From Serinicoccus chungangensis (lineage in GTDB: Bacteria > Actinomycetota > Actinomycetes > Actinomycetales > Dermatophilaceae): a DNA stretch of 64,000 nucleotides. Below, in pieces: positions 41,816 to 53,804 of this stretch. The first letter of the stretch is position 1. The number at the start of each line of letters is the position of its first letter. The stretch spans positions 186,001 to 250,000 of the forward strand of contig NZ_LQBL01000002.1 of the NCBI RefSeq assembly GCF_001483745.1. Reading direction: 5' to 3'. A model generated the notes under the pieces. That model searched no databases, was not told the origin of the DNA, and saw only the letters and a program-made list of their open reading frames with translations. Position numbers and translations under genes: made by a program.

Positions 41816-42447
41816 GAGGTGGCGCGCATCTCCGTCGGACGGAGCCCGGAGCGCGCCGAGCCGGCGCGGAAGCACCCGACGAGGTGGTCGTCGACCAACC
41901 CGCAGGCCTGCATGGCGGCATACAGGGTGGTCGGCCCGACCTGCTCGAAACCGGCCTTGCGCAGCCGCTTCGCGAGCAGCTCGGACTCGGCCGTCTGCGT
42001 GGGGACGTCGGCGAAGCGACGCGGCCTCGGCGTCGGCTCGGGCGCGTGCGTCCACAGCAGCTCCTCGAGCCCCCCGTGCTCGCGCAGCCCGAGGGTGGCC
42101 CGGGCGTTGGCGATGGTGGCCTCGATCTTGCGCCGGTTGCGGACGATCGACTCGTCCGCGAGCAGGCGCCGCACGTCGGTCTCGGTGAAGTCGGCGACCA
42201 CCTCCGCGTCGAAGCCGGCGAAGGCGCGCCGGAAGGCAGGCCGTTTGCGCAGGATGACCAGCCACGACAGCCCGCTCTGGAAGCCCTCCAGGCACAGGCG
42301 CTCCAGCAGCGCCGACTCCCCGTGGACCGGCTTGCCCCACTCCCGGTCGTGGTAGTCGCGGTAGTCCGCGTGCTGCAGCCCGGGCCACCCGCACCGGGCG
42401 ACCCCGTCGGGACCCACCGTCAGGTCCTGTGCTCGCGCGTCGCTCAC
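41812..42447 (-). CDS. tag: DNA-3-methyladenine glycosylase I
   Basis: This 211-residue Tag enzyme removes 3-methyladenine from alkylated DNA. Conserved features are RCGWPG...YRDYHDREWGKPVHGE near the N-terminus (the catalytic-pocket Tyr/Trp and Glu), LCLEGFQSGLSWLVILRKRPAF (in two pieces), and a C-terminal YAAMQACGLVDDHLVGC. Zinc-ligand Cys and His residues at both ends are present (CGW at the start, DDHLVGC at the end). It is equivalent to M. tuberculosis Rv1210. It starts with GTG overlapping the DivIVA gene stop (GTGA). Confidence 0.92.
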   Translation of the reverse strand: MSDARAQDLTVGPDGVARCGWPGLQHADYRDYHDREWGKPVHGESALLERLCLEGFQSGLSWLVILRKRPAFRRAFAGFDAEVVADFTETDVRRLLADESIVRNRRKIEATIANARATLGLREHGGLEELLWTHAPEPTPRPRRFADVPTQTAESELLAKRLRKAGFEQVGPTTLYAAMQACGLVDDHLVGCFRAGSARSGLRPTEMRATS

Positions 42448-42785
42448 CTCTGCCCCTCCGACGTCCGGTCCCGCCGTTCCCCCGCCGCCGGGGCCGGCTC
42501 CTCGCGCAGCCGGGCGATCTCGGCGTCCCGCTCCCTCAGCTCGCCGGCGAGCCGGTCCATGACCCGGTCGACCTGCTCCATGCGGTACCCCCGCAGCGCC
42601 TGGTCAAAGCGGACCGCCCCGACGCCCTCCGGCGGCACCGGCCCGTCCGGCAGGCCGCGGGAGGACTGGGTGTCGACCGCCGGGCCCACCCCGGGCACCT
42701 CACGGCGGGTGACCGCCCAAGCCAGCACGGCTCCGAGGGCGACCACCAGACAGACGACCCCGAGGATGATCACGGCACCGATCAT
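42444..42785 (-). CDS. Small membrane protein with DivIVA-type domain
   Basis: This 113-residue protein has one N-terminal membrane helix (about 2-24, IGAVIILGVVCLVVALGAVLAW). A Pro/Gly linker follows, then a short DivIVA motif (about 58-80, VRFDQALRGYRMEQVDRVMD) and a charged C-terminal coil (ELRERDAEIARLREE). The GYRxxQVD pattern is the lipid-binding/curvature motif of DivIVA and Wag31, but the long coiled coil is absent. It is equivalent to M. tuberculosis Rv1209. It may link to the cell pole or septum. It is coupled to tag by GTGA. Confidence 0.8.
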   Translation of the reverse strand: MIGAVIILGVVCLVVALGAVLAWAVTRREVPGVGPAVDTQSSRGLPDGPVPPEGVGAVRFDQALRGYRMEQVDRVMDRLAGELRERDAEIARLREEPAPAAGERRDRTSEGQR

Positions 42786-42826
42786 GGCACGCCAGGACCC
42801 CGGTGACCGACACCGCCCCGACCGGC

Positions 42827-43582
42827 TCAGACGTCGCGGTGCTCCGGCGGCACCCGCTGCTCCCGGTGCTCGCGGACCCACCGGACCGCCTCGTCCACGT
42901 CGTCGGTGACCCGCAGCAGGTCGAGGTCGCCCGGCGAGATCATGCCCTCGGCGAGCAGGGTCGAGGTCAACCACCCCAGCAGGGGGGACCAGTAGTCCTC
43001 CCCGAGGAGCACGATCGGGAAGTTGGTGACCTTGCCGGTCTGGATGAGGGTGACCGCCTCGAAGAGCTCGTCCAGCGTGCCGACCCCACCGGGCAGCACG
43101 ACGAAGCCCTCGGAGTACTTCACGAACATCGTCTTGCGGACGAAGAAGTAGCGGAAGTTGACCCCCAGGTCGACGTGGTCGTTGAGGCCGGTCTCGAAGG
43201 GCAGCTCGATGCCCAGCCCGACCGAGGTGCCCCCGGCCTGCGCGGCCCCCTTGTTGGCCGCCTCCATGACCCCGGGCCCACCACCGGTGATGACCGCGTA
43301 GCCGGCCTGGACGAGGGCACGACCGACGCGCTCGCCCCAGGCGTAGTAGGGGTGGTCCGCCGCCGTCCGGGCCGAGCCGAACACGGCCACCGCCGGACCG
43401 ATCTCGGCCAGCGCGCCGAACCCCTCGACGAACTCGGCCTGGATGCGCATGACCCGCCACGGGTCGGAGTGCACCCAGTCCGCGGGCCCGGCGTCGTCGA
43501 GGAGCCGCTGGTCGGTGGTCGTCCGCGGGACCTGGGTGCCCCGGAGGGTCACCGGCCCCTTGTGGTAGTAGCGACGGGTCAC
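42827..43582 (-). CDS. LOG family protein (TIGR00730, lysine decarboxylase-like)
   Basis: This 251-residue Rossmann-fold protein has AVFGSART (nucleotide loop), VITGGGPGVMEAANKGA and VVLPGGVGTLDELFEA. PGGxGTxxE is the diagnostic LOG motif for cytokinin-riboside 5'-monophosphate phosphoribohydrolases. Bacterial relatives hydrolyse nucleoside monophosphates. The name lysine decarboxylase is a historic misannotation. It is equivalent to M. tuberculosis Rv1205. The GTG at 43582 is preferred over 43588 because TAGGGT lies seven bases before it. It probably leads the transcript that continues into the DivIVA-domain gene 41 bp downstream. Confidence 0.9.
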   Translation of the reverse strand: MTRRYYHKGPVTLRGTQVPRTTTDQRLLDDAGPADWVHSDPWRVMRIQAEFVEGFGALAEIGPAVAVFGSARTAADHPYYAWGERVGRALVQAGYAVITGGGPGVMEAANKGAAQAGGTSVGLGIELPFETGLNDHVDLGVNFRYFFVRKTMFVKYSEGFVVLPGGVGTLDELFEAVTLIQTGKVTNFPIVLLGEDYWSPLLGWLTSTLLAEGMISPGDLDLLRVTDDVDEAVRWVREHREQRVPPEHRDV

Positions 43583-43589
43583 GCGCACG

Positions 43590-43595
43590 ACCCTA
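43590..43595 (-). promoter_or_regulatory. -10 box for leaderless LOG gene
   Basis: On the minus strand TAGGGT is followed by seven bases and the GTG at 43582. Confidence 0.45.
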
Positions 43596-43629
43596 CGCGA
43601 GGGTCCGCCGGGGCACCGAGGAGGACTCC

Positions 43630-43635
43630 TAGACT
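43630..43635 (+). promoter_or_regulatory. -10 box for leaderless secreted-protein gene
   Basis: TAGACT is followed by GGACCG and the GTG at 43642. Confidence 0.55.
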
Positions 43636-43641
43636 GGACCG

Positions 43642-44484
43642 GTGCCCCGCTCCACCGTCAGCCGCCTCCTCGTGCCCGCGCTCGTCGTCGGCCTGACGGC
43701 CACCGGGGCGGTGCTGGGGACCCGGTGGGCGGCGGCCGAGCTGGCCCCCGCGCGGTGCACCTTCAGCGCCGCCGACCGCGAGGTGCGGCTCACCCCCGAG
43801 CAGGCGGCGAACGCCGCGACGATCGCCGCCGTGGCCGTCCGGCGGGGGCTGCCGCCACGGGCCGCCACCATCGCCCTGGCCACGGCCATCCAGGAGAGCA
43901 AGCTGCGCAACCTGCGGTACGGCGACGCCGACAGCCAGGGCCTGTTCCAGCAGCGCCCCAGCCAGGGCTGGGGCACCGTGGAGCAGGTCACCGACCCCGT
44001 CTACGCCAGCGACGCCTTCTACGACGCGCTCGTCGAGGTGCGGGGGTGGGACGAGGGGGTCGTCACGGAGGTGGCGCAGGAGGTCCAGCGCAGCGCCTTC
44101 CCGGACGCGTACGCCGACCACGAGTGGGAAGGACGCGTCCTCGCCTCGGTGCTCACCGGCCAGGAGGGGGCGGGCACCGCCCTCGACTGCCGGCTGGGGG
44201 GCCGGGCGGGCACCGGCTCGGCCCAGGAGGTCGCCGACAAGGCCGCCGCCCAGCTCGGGCTGACCGGCCGGCCGGACGGGCGGCTGGTGCTGCTCGAGGC
44301 CGGGGACCCCGCCCGGGCGTGGGCCGCGGCGACCTGGGCGGTCAGCCACGCGCAGGCCGAAGAGATCGTCCGGGTCCAGGTGCAGGGGCGGGTGTGGGAC
44401 CGCGCGTCCGGCACGTGGTCCGACGCCGACGACGACGGGGCGGCGAACGGGTCGCCGACCACCGTCGTCGTCGAGGTGGGCTGA
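43642..44484 (+). CDS. Secreted or membrane-anchored lysozyme-fold-like protein
   Basis: This 280-residue protein has an N-terminal signal-anchor (about 8-32, LLVPALVVGLTATGAVLG). A domain with TIALATAIQESKLRNLRYGD (about 73-92), then SQGLFQQRPSQGWG and ASDAFYDAL, follows. The Glu in the IQESKL segment and the GLFQQRP loop recall lytic transglycosylase-like active sites, and actinobacterial homologues are usually annotated as hypothetical. The C-terminal part (about 180-280) has a repeat-like HAQAEEIVRVQVQGRVWD. Peptidoglycan hydrolysis is plausible but unproven. It is convergent with gltA (7-bp gap). Confidence 0.7.
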   Translation: MPRSTVSRLLVPALVVGLTATGAVLGTRWAAAELAPARCTFSAADREVRLTPEQAANAATIAAVAVRRGLPPRAATIALATAIQESKLRNLRYGDADSQGLFQQRPSQGWGTVEQVTDPVYASDAFYDALVEVRGWDEGVVTEVAQEVQRSAFPDAYADHEWEGRVLASVLTGQEGAGTALDCRLGGRAGTGSAQEVADKAAAQLGLTGRPDGRLVLLEAGDPARAWAAATWAVSHAQAEEIVRVQVQGRVWDRASGTWSDADDDGAANGSPTTVVVEVG

Positions 44485-44491
44485 GCGGCGG

Positions 44492-45793
<1,302 letters not shown>

Positions 45794-45833
45794 GAGGTCC
45801 TCCTGGTCGGGGTGGGCCGGTGGGGGGTGCGCG

Positions 45834-46160
45834 TCACTCGTCGTGGGACTGCGGGGGCAGCACCGCGACGACGGGGTGGTCCTTGGCGATGACGCCCATC
45901 TTGGCCGCCCCTCCGGGGCTCCCGAGGTCGTCGAAGAACTCGACGTTGGCCTTGTAGTAGTCCGCCCACTCCTCGGGGACGTCGTCCTCGTAGTAGATCG
46001 CCTCGACCGGGCAGACCGGCTCGCACGCACCACAGTCCACGCACTCGTCGGGGTGGATGTAGAGGGAGCGTTCCCCCTCGTAGATGCAGTCGACCGGGCA
46101 CTCCTCGATGCAGGCCTTGTCCTTCAGGTCCACGCAGGGCTGGGCGATCACGTACGTCAT
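45834..46160 (-). CDS. Seven-iron ferredoxin (FdxA/FdxC type)
   Basis: This 108-residue [3Fe-4S][4Fe-4S] ferredoxin has cysteines at 9, 17, 21, 25, 40, 43, 46 and 50, in [17 protein letters not shown] and [13 protein letters not shown]. The C-x7-C spacing at the N-terminus identifies the 3Fe site. The acidic tail [11 protein letters not shown] is typical of actinobacterial members that donate electrons to P450s and oxidoreductases. The ATG at 46160 follows TAGTCT by six bases, so it probably has its own leaderless promoter inside the longer minus-strand run. It occupies a position comparable to M. tuberculosis fdxC (Rv1177). Confidence 0.95.
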   Translation of the reverse strand: MTYVIAQPCVDLKDKACIEECPVDCIYEGERSLYIHPDECVDCGACEPVCPVEAIYYEDDVPEEWADYYKANVEFFDDLGSPGGAAKMGVIAKDHPVVAVLPPQSHDE

Positions 46161-46166
46161 GGGCAC

Positions 46167-46172
46167 AGACTA
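46167..46172 (-). promoter_or_regulatory. -10 box for leaderless ferredoxin gene
   Basis: On the minus strand TAGTCT is followed by GTGCCC and the ATG at 46160. Confidence 0.55.
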
Positions 46173-46233
46173 CGGCGTCCCAGGCCAGGACCGCCTCACG
46201 GGGTCCTCGGCCCGCACGGCGCGCCGCTCGGGC

Positions 46234-48048
46234 TCACCGGCCCCCCGCGCGTGGGTTGGTGCACACGATCTCGTCGGCCGCGGCGTAGGTCGTGGTGAAG
46301 TCGTCGCGGGCGACCTCGTCGCCGCCCTGGAGCAGGATCCGGATGTTGCGGATGGTGAAGCCCTCGGAGGGTGCCTGGTCGACGCAGTCCTCGCTGTCGT
46401 CCTCGCGCCGCTCGCCCCGGGTGACGTCGCGGCGCTCGCCGTCCACGGTGCGGACGGTGTACTGCTTGTCGCCGAGGAGGACCATGTGGATCTCGTCCCC
46501 GGTGATCCAGGCGCGCACGACCACCGGGGTGTCGGTGTCGTTGGTCCACAGGTTGTCGATCCAGGGCAGGGCGAGGGTCGCCTCGCGCCCGGCCGGGTAG
46601 CGCGGGATGTAGAACGAGTGGGTGGTGTGGGCGTCGAGCTGGACGCCCGCGAACCACGAGGCGTTGAACACCACGGTGGAGATCTGCGACAGGCCGCCGC
46701 CGAGACCCATGACCAGCTCCCCGTCGACGATGACGGGCGCCTCGGCATACCCGGCCTCCTCGCTGACCTCCCCGAGGGCGGCACCGAGGCTGAACTGCTC
46801 CCCCGGCATGACGACCGTGCCGTTGACGTTCGCGACCCCGGTGCGCAGGTTGGCCGTGCGCGCCTCGTAGTCCGGACCGCTGGGGAAGACCGAGACGAAG
46901 GAGGACATCTGGGAGAAGGACCACTCGCGCGCGACGGCGTTGGTGATCTGCGGCCGGACGGTGTCGACGTCCGCCGCGACGGTCCGGCCCTCCCCGGTCT
47001 CGGTCAGCGCCGCCTCGACGGCGTCGACGAGGCCCTCCTCGACGAGCGCGTAGCCGACCTGGCCGCCGACCACCTCGACCGAGGACCCCGCCAGGCGGAC
47101 CGTCGCGTCGCGCGGGCCGCGCTCGAGCCGACCGAGGTCCTGCCGGACCCGGTCGAGCGTGGCCTCGGCGTCGATGCCCAGCGCGAGGGCGCCGTCCGAC
47201 TGCTCGACGGTGAGCAGCTGCAGCAGGTCCCGGCGCGCGAGCTCCGCGCGGGCCTCCTCCTCCTGCTCACCCTCGCCCCGGGTCGCCTCCACCACCACGG
47301 GCGCCGCCAGCGCCGGGTCCAGGACCTCCTGGGTGAACCGCTCGATCTCCGCGGCGGTGAGCTCGGGGCGCTGGGTCGAGGCGACGCCGGCCACCTCGCG
47401 GTCCGGGCCCTGCTCCTCGTCCCAGACCTGGCCGACCCAGGCCTGCTGCAGCTCCTCGACGGTCTCCTCGACCTCCAGCGTGCGTCCGGGCTGCGCCTCG
47501 GTGACCTCCACCCCGTCCGGCGTGAGCCCGACCTCCCCGTCGACCGGGTCGGTGTCGTAGTCGGCGGCCAGGCGGGTGACCTCCGCCCGCAGCGCCTCCT
47601 CGTCCACACCTCCGTAGAGCGGCAGGTCGCGGTCGGCGCCGGCGACGTGGTCCCACAGCCGAGCCGGGTGGAACGACAGTCCGGTCACCCCCCGCAGGGT
47701 CCGGTCCAGGTCCAGGGACAGCCCGGCGTCCGCCGGGACCACCTCGACCCGCTCGGCCTCCTCCGGTGCCGCCCCGTCGGGGGTCAGCGTCAGCACGAGC
47801 GGCTCGGTGGTGCGGTCGCCGAACTCGCGGGTCAGCTCGGCCCTGGCCTCCTGGTCGGTGAGCGACCCGATGTCGACCCCTGCCACGCTGACGCCGGCCG
47901 GCGGGCGGTCCTGGAAGTAGAGCGCGGCCCCGACGTAGACCGCCGCGAGCACGAGCAGGGCCGCGGTCAGACGGCCCACCACGGACCACCAGCCGCGGCC
48001 GTCACCCTCCTCGCGGAGGGTCCCTGGTCGATCGGTGGCGTCAGCCAT
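46234..48048 (-). CDS. VanW family cell-wall protein with PG-binding-type domains
   Basis: This 604-residue membrane-anchored protein has one N-terminal helix (about 22-45, VVGRLTAALLVLAAVYVGAAL). Two YoaR-like putative peptidoglycan-binding domains follow (about 50-180 and 200-350, VSVAGVDIGSLTDQEARAEL and VRLAGSSVEVVGGQVGY). A VanW domain (about 380-520) has TANLRTGVANVNGTVVMPGE, FSLGAALG and GGGLSQISTVVFNA. The same order occurs in many actinobacterial VanW proteins. The vancomycin-resistance name is historic and does not show resistance. An acidic linker and a two-Cys C-terminal part end the chain. GGAGCG precedes the ATG. Confidence 0.87.
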   Translation of the reverse strand: MADATDRPGTLREEGDGRGWWSVVGRLTAALLVLAAVYVGAALYFQDRPPAGVSVAGVDIGSLTDQEARAELTREFGDRTTEPLVLTLTPDGAAPEEAERVEVVPADAGLSLDLDRTLRGVTGLSFHPARLWDHVAGADRDLPLYGGVDEEALRAEVTRLAADYDTDPVDGEVGLTPDGVEVTEAQPGRTLEVEETVEELQQAWVGQVWDEEQGPDREVAGVASTQRPELTAAEIERFTQEVLDPALAAPVVVEATRGEGEQEEEARAELARRDLLQLLTVEQSDGALALGIDAEATLDRVRQDLGRLERGPRDATVRLAGSSVEVVGGQVGYALVEEGLVDAVEAALTETGEGRTVAADVDTVRPQITNAVAREWSFSQMSSFVSVFPSGPDYEARTANLRTGVANVNGTVVMPGEQFSLGAALGEVSEEAGYAEAPVIVDGELVMGLGGGLSQISTVVFNASWFAGVQLDAHTTHSFYIPRYPAGREATLALPWIDNLWTNDTDTPVVVRAWITGDEIHMVLLGDKQYTVRTVDGERRDVTRGERREDDSEDCVDQAPSEGFTIRNIRILLQGGDEVARDDFTTTYAAADEIVCTNPRAGGR

Positions 48049-48105
48049 CTGCGCTCCGTCCCTGTCGTCCCGTCCCGGTCGTGGCGGGGGCGCAGCACGC
48101 CGTGG

Positions 48106-48627
48106 TCACCGCAGCTCTCCCAGCCGACCACGGTAGTGCACGAGGGCGGGACGGTCGGTCGGCCTCGCCTCCAGGGCGACGACCTCGCCGAGCGCGAGGA
48201 CGTGGTCACCGGCCTCCCGCAGGTCGACGGTCCGGCACTCGAAGCTCGCGAGGGCGTCGTCGACGACCGCCATGCCGCTGGCGGCGCCGCGGTGGTGCGG
48301 CACGCGGCCCAGCTGGTCGTGCAGCGGCCGGCCGGTCTCCCCGAGCCACTCCGCCGTGCCCCGCTGGGCGGCGGTGAGCACGCTGACCGCGAAGTCCGCC
48401 CCCGCCTCGAGCCCCTCGAGCACGCGCGCCTCCGGGTGCAGGCTGACGAGGAGCAGCACGGGCTCGAGGGAGACGCTGGTCAGCGAGTCCACGGTCAGGG
48501 CGACGTCGTGGCCGCGCACCTGGGACGTCACCACCGCGACCCCGCTGGCGAACCGGCTCATCGCCAGGCGGTAGGTCGCGGCGTCGACGGACCCGGGGGT
48601 GGGCGGCGCCGGCTCCTGCGCGCTCAT
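48106..48627 (-). CDS. Flavin reductase-like (FMN-binding) protein
   Basis: This 173-residue member of the flavin reductase-like family has YRLAMSRFASGVAVVTSQVRG at its start, the conserved VDSLTSVSLEPVLLLVSLHP flavin-binding stretch (about 46-65), FAVSVLTAAQRGTAEWL, and a C-terminal H-x-Gly-R-x-G (VHYRGRLGEL). Such proteins reduce FMN for two-component monooxygenases, but no partner oxygenase is nearby. The ATG overlaps the mshB stop (ATGA), so it is translated with mshB. The link with mycothiol synthesis is not established. Confidence 0.87.
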   Translation of the reverse strand: MSAQEPAPPTPGSVDAATYRLAMSRFASGVAVVTSQVRGHDVALTVDSLTSVSLEPVLLLVSLHPEARVLEGLEAGADFAVSVLTAAQRGTAEWLGETGRPLHDQLGRVPHHRGAASGMAVVDDALASFECRTVDLREAGDHVLALGEVVALEARPTDRPALVHYRGRLGELR

Positions 48628-49532
48628 GCCGGGGGCTCCCCCTGCGCCCGGATGAGCGCCTCCCGGGACGCCGGCCACACGGCATACCCCTCGCGACCGG
48701 GGAGCCGGGCGGCGACGTCGTTGGACAGGGTGTACCAGCCCTCGTGGAGGGTCACCTGGGTGGGGTGCTCGGCGAGCGCCGCCCGCTGGCGCGGCAGCGC
48801 ACCCTCGTCCACGACCGCGTGCGTGACGAGGTCGTCGGCCACGACGCCCGGAGGGAAGGGGTCGTCGGGGTCGGGCACCCGCGCCGTGCCGCCCGCGGGG
48901 CTGCGCACCCCGCCCGGGACGTGCGCGCGCAGCCAGCGCCGGTCCTCCTGGGCCCACGAGGCCGGGACGAGCGCCACGTAGAGCGCAGGTGCGGCACCGG
49001 TGACCTCCTCCCCGAGCAGCTCCACCGCCCGGGCGGTGACCCGGTGGGTCTGGACGTGGTCGGGGTGCCCGTAACCGCCCCAGGGGTCGTAGGTCAGCAC
49101 GACGTCGGCCCGCAGCGGCTGCAGCAGGTCGGCGAGGGCGCGGGCGGCCTCGCCGACGTCCGCGCCCGCGAAGGCCCGCGGGTGCGCGGCGGCGGACGAG
49201 CCGGCCATGCCGCTGTCCCGCCACCGGGGCCGGGTGCCGCCGAGGAGGTGGTGCGTGACCCCCAGCCGGCCCATCGCGCGGTCCAGCTCGCCCCGACGGT
49301 GCTCGGCGAGCGCCGGGCCGTCCCCCTCCAGCGCGGCGAGCGAGGGGGTGATGACCTCACCCTCCTCACCCAGCGTGCAGGTGACGACGTGGACGTCGTC
49401 GCCGGCCTCGACGTGGTGCGCCAGCGCCAACCCGGTGGCGAGCGTCTCGTCGTCGGGGTGGGCGTGCACCGCCACCAGCCGCAGCGGCCTGCCGGGGGGC
49501 AGTCCGTCGCGCAGGTCCGGGCGCACCGGCAC
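48624..49532 (-). CDS. mshB: MshB, GlcNAc-inositol deacetylase of mycothiol synthesis
   Basis: This 302-residue PIG-L family zinc deacetylase removes the acetyl group from GlcNAc-Ins in mycothiol synthesis. The zinc and catalytic motif AHPDDE lies at 24-29. The third ligand is the His in DPWGGYGHPDHVQTHRV (about 148-164). The MshB-type insert SGMAGSS...HPRAF (substrate binding) is present, which separates it from other PIG-L proteins such as the mycothiol conjugate amidase. AAGGG lies ahead of the GTG at 49532. It starts 3 bp after the typA stop, as part of a typA-mshB-flavin reductase run. Confidence 0.9.
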   Translation of the reverse strand: MPVRPDLRDGLPPGRPLRLVAVHAHPDDETLATGLALAHHVEAGDDVHVVTCTLGEEGEVITPSLAALEGDGPALAEHRRGELDRAMGRLGVTHHLLGGTRPRWRDSGMAGSSAAAHPRAFAGADVGEAARALADLLQPLRADVVLTYDPWGGYGHPDHVQTHRVTARAVELLGEEVTGAAPALYVALVPASWAQEDRRWLRAHVPGGVRSPAGGTARVPDPDDPFPPGVVADDLVTHAVVDEGALPRQRAALAEHPTQVTLHEGWYTLSNDVAARLPGREGYAVWPASREALIRAQGEPPA

Positions 49533-49535
49533 GGC

Positions 49536-51458
<1,923 letters not shown>

Positions 51459-51495
51459 ACCTCCAGTGTCTCACCCCGGGGACCCCGGACCGACC

Positions 51496-51918
51496 TCACA
51501 CCAGCGGGGTAGGTCCGTGGTGCAGCAGCGGCACGAGGTGGCGCACGACCGGCACGTCGTGCTCGAGCCAGGGCAGGCCCAGCAGCTCCTCCGGGCCCAG
51601 CCACCGCAGCTCGCCGTGGTCCTGCAGCGGACGGGGAGGGGGCTGACCGGGCTCGGGCACCGCCCACCACAGGCGCATGGACCACGGGTGCGCCAGCGGC
51701 CAGTCGTCCCCGACCCTGCCCCCCAGGAGCACCCGCACGCCGAGCTCCTCGCGCGCCTCCCGTACCGCGGCCGCCGAGGGCTCCTCCCCCCGCTCGACCT
51801 TGCCGCCGGGGAACTCCCAACCCCCCGCCAGCGCCGCGGGGGCGCTGCGGCACCCGGCCAGCACCCGCGTCGGTCGCGCCAACGAGTCGCAGAGGGCCAC
51901 GGCGGCGACGAGCTGCAT
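51496..51918 (-). CDS. MutT-type Nudix hydrolase
   Basis: This 140-residue Nudix protein begins [11 protein letters not shown] and carries the Nudix box GGKVERGE...REAREELGV (about 37-59) with all catalytic glutamates. [17 protein letters not shown] follows the box. This is the small MutT/8-oxo-dGTP pyrophosphohydrolase layout (WEFPGGKVE), so nucleotide-pool sanitation is likely. Substrate specificity is inferred. It lies 37 bp upstream of typA on the same strand and is divergent from the peptide transporter operon. Confidence 0.88.
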   Translation of the reverse strand: MQLVAAVALCDSLARPTRVLAGCRSAPAALAGGWEFPGGKVERGEEPSAAAVREAREELGVRVLLGGRVGDDWPLAHPWSMRLWWAVPEPGQPPPRPLQDHGELRWLGPEELLGLPWLEHDVPVVRHLVPLLHHGPTPLV

Positions 51919-52072
51919 CGGCTCATCCTCCCAGCCCGCCGGGCTTGCCGCAGGGGCAGGTCACGGTCCCGTCACGAACGGCCCGTCACCCTTGGCAACC
52001 GGCCCCCGGTGTGGTGAGGTCACCCCCTATACCGGGCTATCCGCGTCCGGTCATGACGCTGTAGGAGGAACG

Positions 52073-53764
52073 ATGAAGAACCGCAGGGTCGCGATCGCCG
52101 CGACCAGCGCAGCTCTGGCCCTCGTGCTGAGCTCGTGCGCCGAGTCCGAGCGCGACGACAGCTCCGGTGAGGGCGACGGCGCCTCCGGGTCCGAGGAGGC
52201 CGGTGGCGCAGAGGGCTCGGACGCCACCTTCGTGTTCGGTGCCGCCGGTGCCCCCACCACCTTCGACCCCTTCTACGCCAGCGACGGGGAGACCTTCCGC
52301 GTCACCCGGCAGATCTTCCAGAACCTCGTGGGCATCGAGCCCGGGGGCACCGAGTTCGTGCCGGAGCTCGCGACCGAGTGGGAGTCCTCGGAGGACGGTC
52401 TGACCTGGACCTTCCAGCTCCAGGACGGCGTGACCTTCCACGACGGCGAGCCCTTCGACGCCGAGGCGGTCTGCTACAACTTCGAGCGCTGGGCCGACCA
52501 GAACGAGGCCGGCCAGAACCCGTCGGCCGCGTACTACTACGGCAACGACTTCGGCTTCGGCGAGGACTCGCTCTACGAGAGCTGCACCGCCACCGACGAG
52601 ATGACCGCCGAGGTCGTGCTCACCCGGGCCACCGGCAAGTTCCCCGGCGTCCTCTCGCAGAGCTCCTACGGCATCTCCTCCCCCGCCGCCCTCGAGGAGT
52701 ACGACGCGAACGGCATCGAGGTGCAGGGCGAGGGGTTCACCTTCCCCGAGTACGCCACGGACCACCCGACCGGGACCGGACCGTTCGTGTTCGACTCCTT
52801 CGACGGCACCAGCAACGTCACCCTGACCCGCAACGACGACTTCTGGGGCGAGCAGGCCGGGGTGCAGGAGATCATCTTCCGCATCATCAGCGACGAGACC
52901 GCGCGCCGCCAGGAGCTGGAGTCCGGCACCATCAACGGCTACGACCTGCCGAACCCGGTGGACTGGGCCGGGCTGGAGGAGGCCGGCAACCAGGTCCTCA
53001 TCCGCGACCCCTTCAACATCCTCTACCTCGCGCTCAACCCGGTGGCCGACCCGCAGCTGGAGGACCCGCTGATCCGACGGGCGCTCTACCACGCCATCAA
53101 CCGGGAGGAGCTGGTGGCCAGCCAGCTTCCCGACGGCGCCGAGGTGGCCACGCAGTTCATCCCGCCGACGGTGGCCGGCTACAACGAGTCGATCGAGCCC
53201 TACGCCTACGACCCCGAGGCGGCGCAGGACCTGCTCGAGGAGGCCGGTGCGTCCGACCTCACCATCGACCTGTGGTACCCCACCGAGGTGACCCGCCCCT
53301 ACATGCCGAACCCGCAGGCCATCTACGACGCGGTCGCCGCGGACTGGGAGGCGGTCGGGGTGACCATCAACCCCGTCGCCCGCCCCTGGGCCGGTGGCTA
53401 CATCGACGGCACGCAGCAGAGCCAGGCACCCGCCTTCTTCCTGGGCTGGACCGGCGACCTGAACTCGGCGGACAACTTCCTGTGCGCCTTCTTCTGCGGT
53501 GAGGACAACCAGTTCGGCACCGGTGCGCTCCCCTTCCAGGACGAGCTCCAGGAGGGCCTGCGCGCCGGGGACGCCGAGCCCGACGAGGACGCCCGCACGG
53601 CGCTCTACGAGGAGCTCAACGCGCAGATCATGTCCGAGGAGTGGCTGCCCGGCCTGCCGCTGAGCCACTCCCCGCCGGCCATCGTGGTCGGTCCGAACGT
53701 CGAGGGGCTCGTGCCCAGCCCCCTGACGGCCGAGGACTTCTCCACCATCACCCTCAGCGAGTGA
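52073..53764 (+). CDS. Peptide/oligosaccharide-type ABC transporter substrate-binding lipoprotein
   Basis: This 563-residue family 5 extracellular solute-binding protein has a signal peptide and lipobox LSSC at 19-22, then an acidic Gly/Ser linker (23-50). The SBP core contains LDPFYASD-like TTFDPFYASDG, the family signature WTFQLQDGVTFHDGEPFDA, and LIRRALYHAINREELV. It captures the ligand outside the cell and delivers it to the downstream permeases. AGGAGG lies five bases before the ATG. It is first in a five-gene operon. Two strong hairpins separate it from the permease gene. Confidence 0.92.
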   Translation: MKNRRVAIAATSAALALVLSSCAESERDDSSGEGDGASGSEEAGGAEGSDATFVFGAAGAPTTFDPFYASDGETFRVTRQIFQNLVGIEPGGTEFVPELATEWESSEDGLTWTFQLQDGVTFHDGEPFDAEAVCYNFERWADQNEAGQNPSAAYYYGNDFGFGEDSLYESCTATDEMTAEVVLTRATGKFPGVLSQSSYGISSPAALEEYDANGIEVQGEGFTFPEYATDHPTGTGPFVFDSFDGTSNVTLTRNDDFWGEQAGVQEIIFRIISDETARRQELESGTINGYDLPNPVDWAGLEEAGNQVLIRDPFNILYLALNPVADPQLEDPLIRRALYHAINREELVASQLPDGAEVATQFIPPTVAGYNESIEPYAYDPEAAQDLLEEAGASDLTIDLWYPTEVTRPYMPNPQAIYDAVAADWEAVGVTINPVARPWAGGYIDGTQQSQAPAFFLGWTGDLNSADNFLCAFFCGEDNQFGTGALPFQDELQEGLRAGDAEPDEDARTALYEELNAQIMSEEWLPGLPLSHSPPAIVVGPNVEGLVPSPLTAEDFSTITLSE

Positions 53765-53770
53765 TCCCGC

Positions 53771-53800
53771 GGTGGCAGGACGGGAGACCGTCCTGCCACC
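53771..53800 (+). other. First hairpin between binding-protein and permease genes
   Basis: A perfect 13-bp stem (53771-53783 with 53788-53800) has a four-base loop, six bases after the stop codon. It may stabilise the upstream mRNA or act as a partial terminator. Confidence 0.7.
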
Positions 53801-53804
53801 GACG

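Noticed and set aside
46084-48981. 965-codon open frame antisense to the VanW and flavin reductase genes
   Set aside because: The opposite strand encodes clear domains with coupled starts. The long frame follows from third-position GC bias.
52037-53668. 543-codon open frame antisense to the transporter binding-protein gene
   Set aside because: The plus strand has a signal peptide, lipobox and solute-binding signature. The antisense product is Val/Gly/Arg-biased.
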